DNA from: Rhodomicrobium lacus
GTDB taxonomy: Bacteria; Pseudomonadota; Alphaproteobacteria; Rhizobiales; Rhodomicrobiaceae
Direction of reading: 5' to 3'
DNA: 64,000 nt
Assembly (NCBI RefSeq): GCF_003992725.1
Contig: NZ_RZNF01000012.1
Span: 868,001-932,000, forward strand
The translations under genes and the position numbers were made by a program. The notes under the pieces were generated by a model. That model was not told the DNA's origin. It saw only the letters and a program-made list of their open reading frames with translations, and made no database searches. Each line of letters starts with the position of its first letter. Position 1 is the first letter of the stretch. This document shows positions 39,026-47,390 of the stretch, one piece after another.

Positions 39026-39336
39026 TGCACACGAACGCAACACAGGCCGCCGAGGGGCTGAAACAAAACCTCGCCGATGCGTGGCGCGCCGCGCAGGCCG
39101 CCGGCATCACGCCCGACGCCTTCCGCCGCATCCTCCTCGAAACAGCGCAGGCTCGCGCTTTCGCTGACAGCGCTGCGGTCGGCTCGCTCATCGAGCGCCG
39201 CATCGAGGGCGCGTGGCTCATCCTGCAGCACACGATGGATCTGCCCGATTTCGTCGACCGTGTGCAGGAAGCGCTGCAGATCGTGCAGCTCCGCGAGCAG
39301 TGCCGCCAATCGATCGCCGGGCAGAGGGCCGCGTGA
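39025..39336 (+). CDS. Hypothetical helical phage protein
   Basis: 103 residues. The ATG sharing one base with the previous stop has GAGGAGG at ideal distance. Nearly all helical (DAWRAAQAAGITPDAFRRIL, DFVDRVQEALQIVQLREQCR). No family recognised. Part of the coupled rightward operon. Confidence 0.6.
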   Translation: MHTNATQAAEGLKQNLADAWRAAQAAGITPDAFRRILLETAQARAFADSAAVGSLIERRIEGAWLILQHTMDLPDFVDRVQEALQIVQLREQCRQSIAGQRAA

Positions 39337-39572
39337 TGACTTACGAACCACAACCGATAGACACGGCCCCAAAAGACCGGCGCATTCTGGTGTGGGTGCC
39401 AGGGCGGTCTCGTAACCAGTGGTATATCGCGCAATATAACGATGATAGATACTCTAAAAAGCCGCGTCCATATTGGGCGTGGGAAGGCTGGTTTCGCGTT
39501 ACCGACGTGCGCGCAAACCAGCCTACTTTATGGCTGGATCTTCCTGCTGCACCAATAGAAGGGGCAGCGTGA
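39336..39572 (+). CDS. DUF551-like small phage protein
   Basis: 78 residues, ATG sharing one base with the previous stop. The sequence PIDTAPKDRRILVWVPG, later WAWEGWFRV and PTLWLDLPAAP follow the DUF551-type pattern of short phage proteins with conserved Trp. Function unknown. Confidence 0.65.
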   Translation: MTYEPQPIDTAPKDRRILVWVPGRSRNQWYIAQYNDDRYSKKPRPYWAWEGWFRVTDVRANQPTLWLDLPAAPIEGAA

Positions 39573-39973
39573 TGGCGACGCAGTATTACTCGCTCACCGA
39601 AGCCGTCAGGCGGTTTTTCCCGCCGGAATCGCGCATCACGGTGTGGACGTTGCGGAGGGCGATCCGAGAAGGTCGCCTTGCCGCTATCAAACCCGGCAAA
39701 ATGCTTTTAGTGTGCGAAGCCGATGTCGAAGCGATGTTGGCGAAGTCGAGCTATGCATGCCCAGAAAGCAAAAATCGGCGCGTCTCTATCTCCGCCAGCG
39801 CGGCGGGCGTGAGCCCGTCTGGGTCATCCTCGATCGCGGGCGAGAGATTGGCACTGGATGCGGCGTGGGAGACACTGCGGGGGCTGAAGCAGCGCTGCAG
39901 AAATACCTCTCCCAAAAATACAGGCCGTCCGGCACAAGCGATCCCGCTGAGGTCGGGATCGCGGATATCCTGA
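39572..39973 (+). CDS. Excisionase-like DNA-binding protein
   Basis: 133 residues, ATG sharing one base with the previous stop. Residues 4-55 form a MerR/Xis-like winged helix (YSLTEAVRRFFPPESRITVW, TLRRAIREGRLAAIKPGKM, EADVEAML). It sits directly ahead of the integrase, as excisionases do, and overlaps the integrase gene by 217 bases in another frame. The C-terminal half may be an overprinted, less constrained tail. Confidence 0.68.
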   Translation: MATQYYSLTEAVRRFFPPESRITVWTLRRAIREGRLAAIKPGKMLLVCEADVEAMLAKSSYACPESKNRRVSISASAAGVSPSGSSSIAGERLALDAAWETLRGLKQRCRNTSPKNTGRPAQAIPLRSGSRIS

Positions 39974-40920
39974 ATTTCTACATGCAAGAGATGGCGGGCT
40001 CTGTGGCCCGCCCCGACGTTATCACATATCGTAGCGCGCACCTGTTGCGATGGTGGGCTACAAAAAAGGCCATTGAAATCAAGCCAAAGGCGTGCCGCGA
40101 CTATGTGAAGTGGCGCTGTTCTCTGGTTGGCCCGCGCGGCGGCACCGTCGCCGAGAGCACCGCTCGCAAAGACCTCGAAACGCTGCGAGCCGCGCTCAAT
40201 TTCTATCACGCCGAATATACGCTGACTGCCCTGCCTGTCGTCTCGATGCCGGGCCGAGGGCGTCGCCGCGAGGACTGGCTCACGCGCAGCGAAGCCGCGC
40301 GGCTTCTCTGGGCTGCGTGGCGCGGGTCATCCAGCAAATTTGCCGCCGACGCCGACGCATCAAAACACCTCGCCCGCGTGATCCTGATCGGCCTCTATAG
40401 CGGCACGCGCTCCGGTGCGCTGTTGCGGCTGCGTTGGCTGCCGTCGCCCGACGCGGGGTGGATCGATGTCGAGCGCGGTCTCATCTATCGCAAGGGCGGC
40501 GCGCAGAGCGTGACGAACAAGCGGCAGCCGCCCGCGCCGATCCACGCACGATTGATCCCGCATTTGCGCCGATGGCAAGCTCGCGACCTCGCCGCCGGTA
40601 TCGTGCATGTCATCCACTACAAGGGGGCACCGATTGAAAAACTCAAGACGGCCTGGCGGCGCGCTCGCGAGGTCGCCGCGATCGCGCGCGAGATCGTGCC
40701 GCACAGCCTGCGCCACACCGCCGCGACATGGCAGATGCAGGCGGGCACGGATCGATGGGAAGCGGCCGGATATCTCGGCATGAGTGTCGACACGCTGGAG
40801 CGGCACTATGGGCATCATCACCCCGATTTCCAGAGCGGTGCCGCCCGTGCCGAGGCGCCCAAGAAACGCCCACAAAACGTGGGCGGAAAAGGCACACCCG
40901 CGCAAAGGAAGAGCAATTAA
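39757..40920 (+). CDS. Tyrosine-type phage integrase
   Basis: 387 residues from the ATG at 39757; the longer frame to 39643 is within the excisionase gene. N-terminal arm-binding region with KQKSARLYLRQR, core-binding helices, and the catalytic domain: GLYSGTRSGALLRLRW (first Arg), HSLRHTAATW (His and second Arg) and the nucleophile in ERHYGHHHPD. It ends 50 bp before the tRNA fragment that is the attachment site. Confidence 0.92.
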   Translation: MPRKQKSARLYLRQRGGREPVWVILDRGREIGTGCGVGDTAGAEAALQKYLSQKYRPSGTSDPAEVGIADILNFYMQEMAGSVARPDVITYRSAHLLRWWATKKAIEIKPKACRDYVKWRCSLVGPRGGTVAESTARKDLETLRAALNFYHAEYTLTALPVVSMPGRGRRREDWLTRSEAARLLWAAWRGSSSKFAADADASKHLARVILIGLYSGTRSGALLRLRWLPSPDAGWIDVERGLIYRKGGAQSVTNKRQPPAPIHARLIPHLRRWQARDLAAGIVHVIHYKGAPIEKLKTAWRRAREVAAIAREIVPHSLRHTAATWQMQAGTDRWEAAGYLGMSVDTLERHYGHHHPDFQSGAARAEAPKKRPQNVGGKGTPAQRKSN

Positions 40921-40969
40921 CACCCTGAAAAAACAGAGTATTTCCTCGCCAGAAATACCCGTCATCGTC

Positions 40970-41014
40970 CTTCTAAGCAGGGGGTTGGAGGTTCGAGCCC
41001 TCCCGGGATCGCCA
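40970..41014 (+). tRNA. 3' half of tRNA-Arg(UCU): prophage attachment site (att)
   Basis: From the anticodon loop CTTCTAA (40970-40976) the sequence continues with the 3' anticodon stem, a T-arm GGAGG-TTCGAGC-CCTCC and an acceptor strand ending GATCGCCA. The bases upstream do not pair to complete the anticodon stem, so the 5' half has been replaced by phage DNA. The intact tRNA must be at the other end of the prophage, outside the window. This is the core region used by the integrase. Confidence 0.85.
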
Positions 41015-41289
41015 TTGAATACAATACCTTAAGCACCGGTTTCGCAGCGCTTGCATTCCGCAGGAAGGGCGGTACGGAACGCAAACAAGCTGTGATCGCA
41101 AAATATGAGGCTTCTCCCCGACGCCTCGCCGCAAATAGATGCCCAGATGAGACCGTCTGCGCGAACGACGTGCGAACGTTCCTGGAAGTCGCTGAAGTCT
41201 TTGCGCCCGAAGGCGAACAGCCGGGGGAGCGTAAGGCCCTTGCCAACCAATCCTTTCCAACCCGCGCCAAGACCGTGTAAATCGCGGAC
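41015..41289. other. Chromosomal gap between att site and recQ
   Basis: 275 bp without a supported gene. A rightward frame is open through most of it but has no recognisable protein family and no ribosome site. A minus-strand frame reading GGLEPPTPCLEGR is the well-known false translation of a tRNA. The recQ promoter should lie here, but no clear -35/-10 pair was chosen. Confidence 0.5.
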
Positions 41290-43122
41290 ATGGGTGATTT
41301 GAACAGAGCGCGGGACTGCCTGCGCAAGACCTTCGGGTTCGCGGATTTCCGGGCTGGCCAGGATGATGTCATCAGCGCCGTCCTGAAGGGTAGCGATGTC
41401 CTTGCCGTGATGCCGACAGGCGGCGGCAAGTCGCTGTGCTATCAGTTGCCCGCCTTGATGAGAGAAGGACTGACCGTCGTCGTCTCGCCGCTCATTGCGC
41501 TGATGCGCAATCAGGTTGCGCAATTGCAGGCTTACGGGATAGCGGCGGGCGCTCTCAATTCTTCAAACAGCCGCGAAGAAACCGCCTCTCTCATCGATGC
41601 CATCGCAAATCGCCGCTTGCGCCTGCTTTACGTCTCTCCCGAAAGATTGGCGCTCGGCGATACGAAAGCGATGCTCCAGCGAGCGGGGGTTAGCCTCCTT
41701 GCCATCGACGAGGCTCATTGCGTTTCCCAGTGGGGCCATGACTTCCGGCCCGATTATCTCAATCTGGGAGAAGTGGCGGCAGCGCTGACCGGCGTTCAAA
41801 TTCTTGCGCTTACAGCGACGGCCGACACCGCCACGCGCGCGGACATCCTGAGCCGTCTTTTCGTGCGTGAGCCCGCGGTCTTCGTCCACGGCTTCGACAG
41901 GCCGAACCTGCGCCTTGCCATGCGCGCGAAGAGCGACGCTCGCCGTCAGTTGACGGAGTTCATTGCCGACCACACAGGCGAAAGCGGCATCGTCTATTGC
42001 AGCGCAAGAAGGCAAACCGAGGATCTGGCGGCGTTCCTGAGCGGGAAAGGCATCCCGGCGCTCGCCTACCATGCCGGCATGGATAGCGCGGCACGATCGC
42101 AGACTCAGGACCGGTTCCTGCAGGAAGATGGCCTTGTCATGGTGGCGACTGTTGCCTTCGGGATGGGCATAGACAAGCCGGATGTCCGCTTCGTCGCCCA
42201 TGCCAATCTGCCCAAATCGATAGAGGCTTATTATCAGGAGATCGGGCGCGCGGGACGCGACGGCCTGGCCGCCTCCACGCTGACGCTCTACGGCCTCGAC
42301 GACATGCGCCTCCGCCGCCAGCAGATCGAGGATAGCGAGGCGCCGGACGAGCAGAAGCGCGTCGAACGCCGGAGGCTCGATGCACTTGTCGCGCTATGCG
42401 AGGCCCCGCGTTGCCGACGGCAGACGCTCCTCGCCTATTTCGGCGAGAGCGCCGAACCTTGCGGCAATTGCGATCTGTGCATCGAGGGTGTCGAACTCGT
42501 GGACGGCACGATTCTCGCGCAGAAGGCGCTTTCCGCGATTGCGCGCACGGGCGAACGGTTCGGAACCGAGCATCTGATCGCTCTGCTGCGCGGCCAGCAG
42601 ACGGATCGCATCACACAACTCAGCCATCATGATTTGCCGACATTCGGGGTCGGCAGCGATATCGGTGCATCGGCATGGCGGGCGATTTTTCGCCAGCTTT
42701 ACGCAGGCGGCGTCATCAATCTCGATGTTGCCGGATATGGCTCCTGGACCATCACCGCGCATGGGCGGGATGTCTTGCGCGGGAAGGCCGCGGTCGAACT
42801 CAGGAAAGAAGCGCTCGTGGAGCGGGGGCAGAAATCGCCTTCCCGCTCTGGTTCGGCGGCGGGCGGAAACGCCGTGGCCTTGTCGGGCTCCGACACAAGC
42901 TTGCTCGAAGCTTTGAAAGCGATACGACGTACGCTTGCGACAGACAAGCAGGTGCCCGCTTATGTGATATTCCCCGATAAAACCCTGCTCGACATGGTGC
43001 ACCTGAAGCCTCAGACGCGCGATCAGATGGCGATGGTCCATGGCGTGGGCGCCGCCAAGCTCGATCAGTATGGCGACGCGTTTCTCGCCGTCGTCGCGGA
43101 GCATCTGGCCCGGGTGCGATAA
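41290..43122 (+). CDS. recQ: ATP-dependent DNA helicase RecQ
   Basis: 610 residues, normal for bacterial RecQ. Motifs in order: FRAGQDDVISAVLKG (motif 0), PTGGGKSLCYQLPAL (Walker A, about residue 47), IDEAHCVSQWGHDFR (DEAH, about 139), ALTATAD, IVYCSARRQTE, QEIGRAGRDG. The zinc domain has four Cys (CEAPRCRR ... CGNCDLC, about 377-401), and an HRDC domain lies at about 535-605. Acts in recombination repair and fork restart. Confidence 0.96.
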   Translation: MGDLNRARDCLRKTFGFADFRAGQDDVISAVLKGSDVLAVMPTGGGKSLCYQLPALMREGLTVVVSPLIALMRNQVAQLQAYGIAAGALNSSNSREETASLIDAIANRRLRLLYVSPERLALGDTKAMLQRAGVSLLAIDEAHCVSQWGHDFRPDYLNLGEVAAALTGVQILALTATADTATRADILSRLFVREPAVFVHGFDRPNLRLAMRAKSDARRQLTEFIADHTGESGIVYCSARRQTEDLAAFLSGKGIPALAYHAGMDSAARSQTQDRFLQEDGLVMVATVAFGMGIDKPDVRFVAHANLPKSIEAYYQEIGRAGRDGLAASTLTLYGLDDMRLRRQQIEDSEAPDEQKRVERRRLDALVALCEAPRCRRQTLLAYFGESAEPCGNCDLCIEGVELVDGTILAQKALSAIARTGERFGTEHLIALLRGQQTDRITQLSHHDLPTFGVGSDIGASAWRAIFRQLYAGGVINLDVAGYGSWTITAHGRDVLRGKAAVELRKEALVERGQKSPSRSGSAAGGNAVALSGSDTSLLEALKAIRRTLATDKQVPAYVIFPDKTLLDMVHLKPQTRDQMAMVHGVGAAKLDQYGDAFLAVVAEHLARVR

Positions 43123-43340
43123 ATGCGGCTTTCGCTGGGGCGCCACATGATCGGCGCTTCAGGTTCCTGCCCGGAGCGCGTCCGGCAAGGGTGAAGACAG
43201 GATAGAGCGCTCTTCCGATACGATCAAAAGCAGATACGCTTAAGCAACGATCCGGTCGAACCGGCGTTCGCGTTTGCCGATCCTGCATGCGCGCCAAGCC
43301 GCAAGCGGCCCGGCGCGCAGACTGGGTCCAAGGCGACGTG

Positions 43341-44216
43341 CTACCGGTTGAGCACGCGCCCGGCGACAGCGTCGAGCTTCGCAAGCAGTGCCGGATCGCG
43401 CGCATCTCGCGACGTGACGATGGCATGTTCGAGCGCGCGGTCGGAGCCGATGGGGCAAGGTTCGTGCTCGCGCGGGAAGTCGGCGGCGAGACGCGCAACG
43501 AGACGGCTCGCCTTCTCGGAATTGTCCTTCATGATGCGGATGATCGCCGTCATGTCGACGTCTTCGTGCTCTTCGTGCCAGCAGTCGAAGTCGGTCACCA
43601 TGGCGATGGTGGCATAGCAAAGCTCGGCCTCGCGGGCGAGCTTTGCCTCGGGCATGTTCGTCATGCCGATGACGCTGCATCCCCACGCCTTGTACATGTA
43701 GGACTCGGCGCGCGTCGAGAATTGCGGGCCTTCCATCACGAGATAGGTGCCGCCGCGTGTGTGGGCTATGCCTTCGGCCTTGGCCGCCGCTTCGATATGA
43801 TCCGCAAGGCGCGGGCTCACGGGATCGGCCATCGGCACATGCGCCACGCAGCCCTCGCCGAAGAACGACTTCTCACGGGCGAAGGTGCGGTCGATGAACT
43901 GGTCCACCAGCACGAAATGTCCGGGCGGCAGTTCCTCCTTGAAAGACCCGCAGGCCGAAACCGAAATGAGATCGGTCACGCCGATGCGTTTCAGCACGTC
44001 GATGTTGGCGCGGTAGTTTATGGACGAGGGCGACTGAACATGACCGGCGCCATGGCGCGGCAGAAATGCGACCGAAAGGCCGCCGATCTCGCCGAGATGC
44101 ACGTCGGAGGACGGATCGCCCCACGGCGACGGCACCTTCACCTTGCGCTTGTTTTCCAGTCCCGGCAGATCGTAAAGCCCAGATCCGCCTATGATGCCAA
44201 GAAACGACTTCGTCAT
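43341..44216 (-). CDS. mtnP: S-methyl-5'-thioadenosine phosphorylase
   Basis: 291 residues from the ATG at 44216. Motifs: GIIGGSGLYDLPGL, PRHGAGHVQSPSSINYRAN, SVSACGSFKEELPPGHF, EGPQFSTRAES, GMTNMPEAKLAREAELCY, the signature of MTA phosphorylases rather than purine nucleoside phosphorylases. It splits methylthioadenosine in methionine salvage. Monocistronic here. Confidence 0.94.
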   Translation of the reverse strand: MTKSFLGIIGGSGLYDLPGLENKRKVKVPSPWGDPSSDVHLGEIGGLSVAFLPRHGAGHVQSPSSINYRANIDVLKRIGVTDLISVSACGSFKEELPPGHFVLVDQFIDRTFAREKSFFGEGCVAHVPMADPVSPRLADHIEAAAKAEGIAHTRGGTYLVMEGPQFSTRAESYMYKAWGCSVIGMTNMPEAKLAREAELCYATIAMVTDFDCWHEEHEDVDMTAIIRIMKDNSEKASRLVARLAADFPREHEPCPIGSDRALEHAIVTSRDARDPALLAKLDAVAGRVLNR

Positions 44217-44276
44217 GTCCCGCTCCAGCCGCGCCAAAATTCAAGTTGGCGCATCTTCAAAGCTGAAGCCGGGTTG

Positions 44277-44864
44277 TCAAGCCAATAGCTCGATATAATA
44301 AAGGGCGAAAACCCAGCGCGCTTCCTCTTCCTCCGTCCTCCTGGTGCCTGCCGGAAGTTCCCGCACGAGATAGATCGGACCGAAACCGCCGAGGTCGAAG
44401 GCGTTGCCGTCCGCTTCGAGCGCAAGAACCCAGCGCTCGGAATAGACCGTGTCGAGAGAGAGTTCGGCCGCGAAACCGTCGAGCGCGGAGAAGCGCGCCG
44501 TCTTCGCTTCGACGGGAGGCAAGGCGGTCGCCAGAACATCGTGGAGCAGCGGGCCCTTGTAGACATGGGCAATGCCGGCTTCGTCGAGGCTCGTCACGAT
44601 GACTTGCGAAAACTGGAGGAGATCGCCGTAGGAAAAGGCGCGCGCCTCCTTGAAGTCGATGTTGTTGCTGTAAAACAGGCGGTCGCGCTTCTGCTCCAAA
44701 GGCGGGCGGTTCGGCGCGCCGACGAGGCCGCCGACCGTGAGGACCACGAGCCCTGCGGGCGCGGCGGGCGCTGCAACGGCGCTCCGGCCTTGCGTGGCGA
44801 ATGCCGCCGCACCGCCCGCGAGTGCGGCCATGGTGCCCCGCCGGGTGATATTCCTTGCGAACAT
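44277..44864 (-). CDS. Exported protein, molybdopterin-binding-fold-like
   Basis: 195 residues from the ATG at 44864, which has AGGAG seven bases upstream. The N-terminus (RRGTMAALAGGAAAF) looks like a Tat signal with its twin Arg. The mature part (FSYGDLLQFSQVIVTSLD, YKGPLLHDVLATAL) resembles small sulfite-oxidase-fold proteins that lack the rest of the enzyme. A cofactor-binding Cys is not seen. Function unknown. Confidence 0.6.
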   Translation of the reverse strand: MFARNITRRGTMAALAGGAAAFATQGRSAVAAPAAPAGLVVLTVGGLVGAPNRPPLEQKRDRLFYSNNIDFKEARAFSYGDLLQFSQVIVTSLDEAGIAHVYKGPLLHDVLATALPPVEAKTARFSALDGFAAELSLDTVYSERWVLALEADGNAFDLGGFGPIYLVRELPAGTRRTEEEEARWVFALYYIELLA

Positions 44865-44946
44865 GCGTGTTCTCCTGTACATCGGGGTTGCGCCACCGAC
44901 GCCGCGCGCCTAAACCGCTTCGCGGTGGGACAAGCGGGGCCACAAG

Positions 44947-45771
44947 GTGGATACTTATATTCAAGCGGCAGTGCTAGGTGTCATAGAGGGGCTGACCGAG
45001 TTTCTGCCCGTCTCCTCAACAGGCCATCTGATCGTCTTCGGCGATCTTCTCGGCTTCAAGGGGCCTCCCGGCAAAACCTTCGAGGTGATGATACAGCTTG
45101 GCGCCATACTCGCGCTGATCATCCTCTACTTCCGGAAGCTTTTCAGCACCTTGTTCGGCCTCCCGACTGACCCGGCCGCGCGACGATTTGCGCTTTCGAT
45201 CCTCGTCGCTTTCTTGCCCGCGCTGGTGCTCGGGGCAACTCTTCACGGCTTCATCAAATCCGTGCTCTTCTCGCCGGTCGTCGTGGCGGTCGCGCTCATC
45301 GTCGGCGGAATTGTCATCCTAATCGCCGAGGAAACGCAAAAGCGCGTGCTCTACAAGGAGGCCGACAATATCCCGCTCAAGACGAGTTTCCTTGTCGGCT
45401 GCGGTCAGGCGCTTGCGCTCGTTCCAGGCGTGTCACGCTCAGGCGCGACCATTATCGCGGGTCTGCTGCTCGGCCTTGAGCGGCGCGCAGCGGCGGAATT
45501 TTCGTTCTTCCTGTCGATCCCGACCATGGCGGGCGCCTTCGTCTACGACGCTTTCAAGAACCGGCACGAGCTTTCAACCGGCGATGCCGGGGTGATCGCC
45601 GTGGGCTTCATCGCGGCCTTTATCGCGGCCATACTGGTGGTCAAGCCGTTCCTTGCCATCGTAACGCGGATCGGCTTCGCGCCGTTCGCGTATTACCGCA
45701 TCGCGTTCGGCACCTTCATTCTCGCGGTTATCTACGTGTTCAACGCGTGGCCCGCCGCCGGCACAGCGTAA
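44947..45771 (+). CDS. uppP: Undecaprenyl-diphosphatase
   Basis: 274 residues, GTG start. Motifs: GVIEGLTEFLPVSSTGHLI at residues 11-29 (the E-x-x-x-E and PVSSTGH box) and GQALALVPGVSRSGATI near 160 (PGxSRSGAT). Seven to eight membrane segments. It recycles undecaprenyl pyrophosphate for peptidoglycan and other surface polymers and gives bacitracin tolerance. Confidence 0.95.
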   Translation: MDTYIQAAVLGVIEGLTEFLPVSSTGHLIVFGDLLGFKGPPGKTFEVMIQLGAILALIILYFRKLFSTLFGLPTDPAARRFALSILVAFLPALVLGATLHGFIKSVLFSPVVVAVALIVGGIVILIAEETQKRVLYKEADNIPLKTSFLVGCGQALALVPGVSRSGATIIAGLLLGLERRAAAEFSFFLSIPTMAGAFVYDAFKNRHELSTGDAGVIAVGFIAAFIAAILVVKPFLAIVTRIGFAPFAYYRIAFGTFILAVIYVFNAWPAAGTA

Positions 45772-46153
45772 AGGTTGCGTAAACCTCGCTCATAAAAAAT
45801 GCGTGACGGGGCACGGCAAAGCTTCCAAAGCGAGGCAATGCCGCTTATGTAATACTGTTGCATGAGACAAAACAGACCAGCCCGCGCTTGCGCTCTTTCG
45901 TACAGCCGATGTGCCGCTTTCGGCAGCGATACAGGCGTTCGCTTCGGGACGCTTGCGCTTTTCGGTCGGAAGGGCGACCTTTACCGAAGGGCACGCCGAT
46001 CGAAATCGTGCGTCGGATCTTGCGCGCGGCATTCGGCGCAGGGTTCCCATTCACCATCATACGCCTCCGCACTTGCGCGTGCGGCTTGGTTTGCTTCCGT
46101 TCGGGATGTGCGGTATTGCGTCCGCGGATTCGACGGCTTGGACAGGATAGGCC
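45772..46153. other. Intergenic region uppP-ribA, no gene seen
   Basis: 382 bp. Open frames exist on both strands but none has a plausible protein pattern: they are Arg/Ser/Ala-rich as expected from GC-rich noncoding DNA. No clear terminator or riboswitch was recognised; in particular the conserved FMN-riboswitch blocks were not seen ahead of ribA. Confidence 0.5.
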
Positions 46154-47305
46154 ATGGAAAGCGCTAATCCCCCTTCTCCTTTTGGCGACGCCCGGCAGAT
46201 TGCCGTGGAACGCGCGATAGCGGAGTTTCGCGCGGCGCGCCCCGTGGTGGTCCGGTCGGGAAGCGCCGCTATCGTTGCGTTTCCCGTGGATGGCGCAACC
46301 GAAGCCGCGCTGGCGTTCCTGCAGCGAGGCGACGGCAAGCCGCGTGTCATCGTGCCCGGCGAAAAGATCCTGTCGGCGGGCAAGTGGATCAGGCCCGTTG
46401 CGGCGCTCAGGCTCGAGCCTTTCACTATGGAGGCGCTTGATGCGTATTTCGGCCACGATGAGCGCGTGACGGCTGCGGCGAACGAGAGTTTTCGCGCCGC
46501 CGACCGTGCCGAGGTAGCCGCGCTCGCGCTGGCGAACCTCGCGCTTCTCCTGCCCGCTGTGCTCGTTGCTGACGCGAGCGCGAATGCGCGGGACGCGTTT
46601 TCGCTCCTGGCTGTCGACGCTGAAGATATCTTTGGTTTCCGCGACCGCGAGGCGAAGGCGCTCAAGATCGTTTCGCGTGCGTTTGTGCCGCTTGAAGGGG
46701 CCGGAAGCTGCGAGTTCGTCGTGTTTCGCGGGGGCGACGGGTTCCGCGATCAGATCGCCATCCTCGTCGGCAATCCCACGCCGGGCAAGCCCGTGTCGGT
46801 GCGCATTCATTCCGCCTGCCTCACGGGCGATCTGTTCGGCAGTCTCAAATGCGACTGCGGCGAGCAGTTGCGCGGCACGGTGCGCGCGATGGCCGAACAG
46901 GGCGGGGGCGCGGTGCTATACCTCGATCAGGAAGGGCGCGGCAACGGCATCGCGAACAAGATCCGCGCCTACCGGCTACAGGATCAGGGGTTCGACACCT
47001 ACGATGCCGACGAGCTTCTGGGCTTCGGGCAGGATCAGCGCCGCTTCGATTTCGCTGCGGACATGCTGAGGCTGCTGGGCTTCACGTCCGTGCGGCTGAT
47101 GACGAACAACCCGCTCAAGATCAAGGCGCTGCGCGATGGCGGGCTCGATGTGTTGTCCACGCACCGCGTCCTGACACGGCCGACGGCGCACAATGTGAAG
47201 TATCTCGCGGCGAAGCGCGACAAGGCCGGACACCTGCTCGGCGACGCGGGGCTCGATACGTTCGAGGGCGGCGAACATCCTCTTTCCCCGGCGCGGCTTC
47301 CCTGA
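46154..47305 (+). CDS. ribA: GTP cyclohydrolase II
   Basis: 383 residues. The C-terminal 200 residues carry the enzyme: HSACLTGDLFGSLKCDCGEQ with the three zinc Cys, YLDQEGRGNGIANKIRAYRL with catalytic Tyr/Arg region, and LMTNNPLKI. The N-terminal 180 residues have the shape of a degenerate partner domain without the active-site acids of DHBP synthase. First step of riboflavin synthesis. Confidence 0.9.
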   Translation: MESANPPSPFGDARQIAVERAIAEFRAARPVVVRSGSAAIVAFPVDGATEAALAFLQRGDGKPRVIVPGEKILSAGKWIRPVAALRLEPFTMEALDAYFGHDERVTAAANESFRAADRAEVAALALANLALLLPAVLVADASANARDAFSLLAVDAEDIFGFRDREAKALKIVSRAFVPLEGAGSCEFVVFRGGDGFRDQIAILVGNPTPGKPVSVRIHSACLTGDLFGSLKCDCGEQLRGTVRAMAEQGGGAVLYLDQEGRGNGIANKIRAYRLQDQGFDTYDADELLGFGQDQRRFDFAADMLRLLGFTSVRLMTNNPLKIKALRDGGLDVLSTHRVLTRPTAHNVKYLAAKRDKAGHLLGDAGLDTFEGGEHPLSPARLP

Positions 47306-47390
47306 GCATTTGGAGCGAAACGGATATCGTCTCGCTCGAAGAGCGTCCGCCCGGAGCCGGCAGGCCAGTTGATCGAGCACCCGGACGCGG

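Larger units (their letters stand above)
1..41014. mobile_element. Lambdoid/HK97-type siphophage prophage (right part complete, left end outside the window)
   Basis: A complete morphogenesis set (terminase, portal, protease, HK97 capsid, connectors, tape measure, tail tip), lysis genes, replication genes, a CI/Cro immunity region and a tyrosine integrase lie in one block. The block ends at 41014, at the 3' half of a tRNA-Arg gene. Beyond that only ordinary chromosomal genes appear. No second tRNA fragment or chromosomal gene was seen at the left edge, so the left att site is upstream of base 1. Whether the first four rightward genes belong to the phage is inferred from continuity and from their phage-like sequences. 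Confidence 0.93.

Noticed and set aside
40962-41429. Minus-strand frame with GGLEPPTPCLEGR
   Set aside because: This is the well-known false translation of the 3' end of a tRNA gene on the other strand; no real protein.
43123-43340. Gap between recQ and mtnP
   Set aside because: Searched for terminators and small genes; only weak, short stems without T runs were seen.
45862-46167. 101-codon frame between uppP and ribA
   Set aside because: Arg/Ser/Ala/Cys-rich with no family pattern and no ribosome site; typical of GC-rich noncoding DNA.
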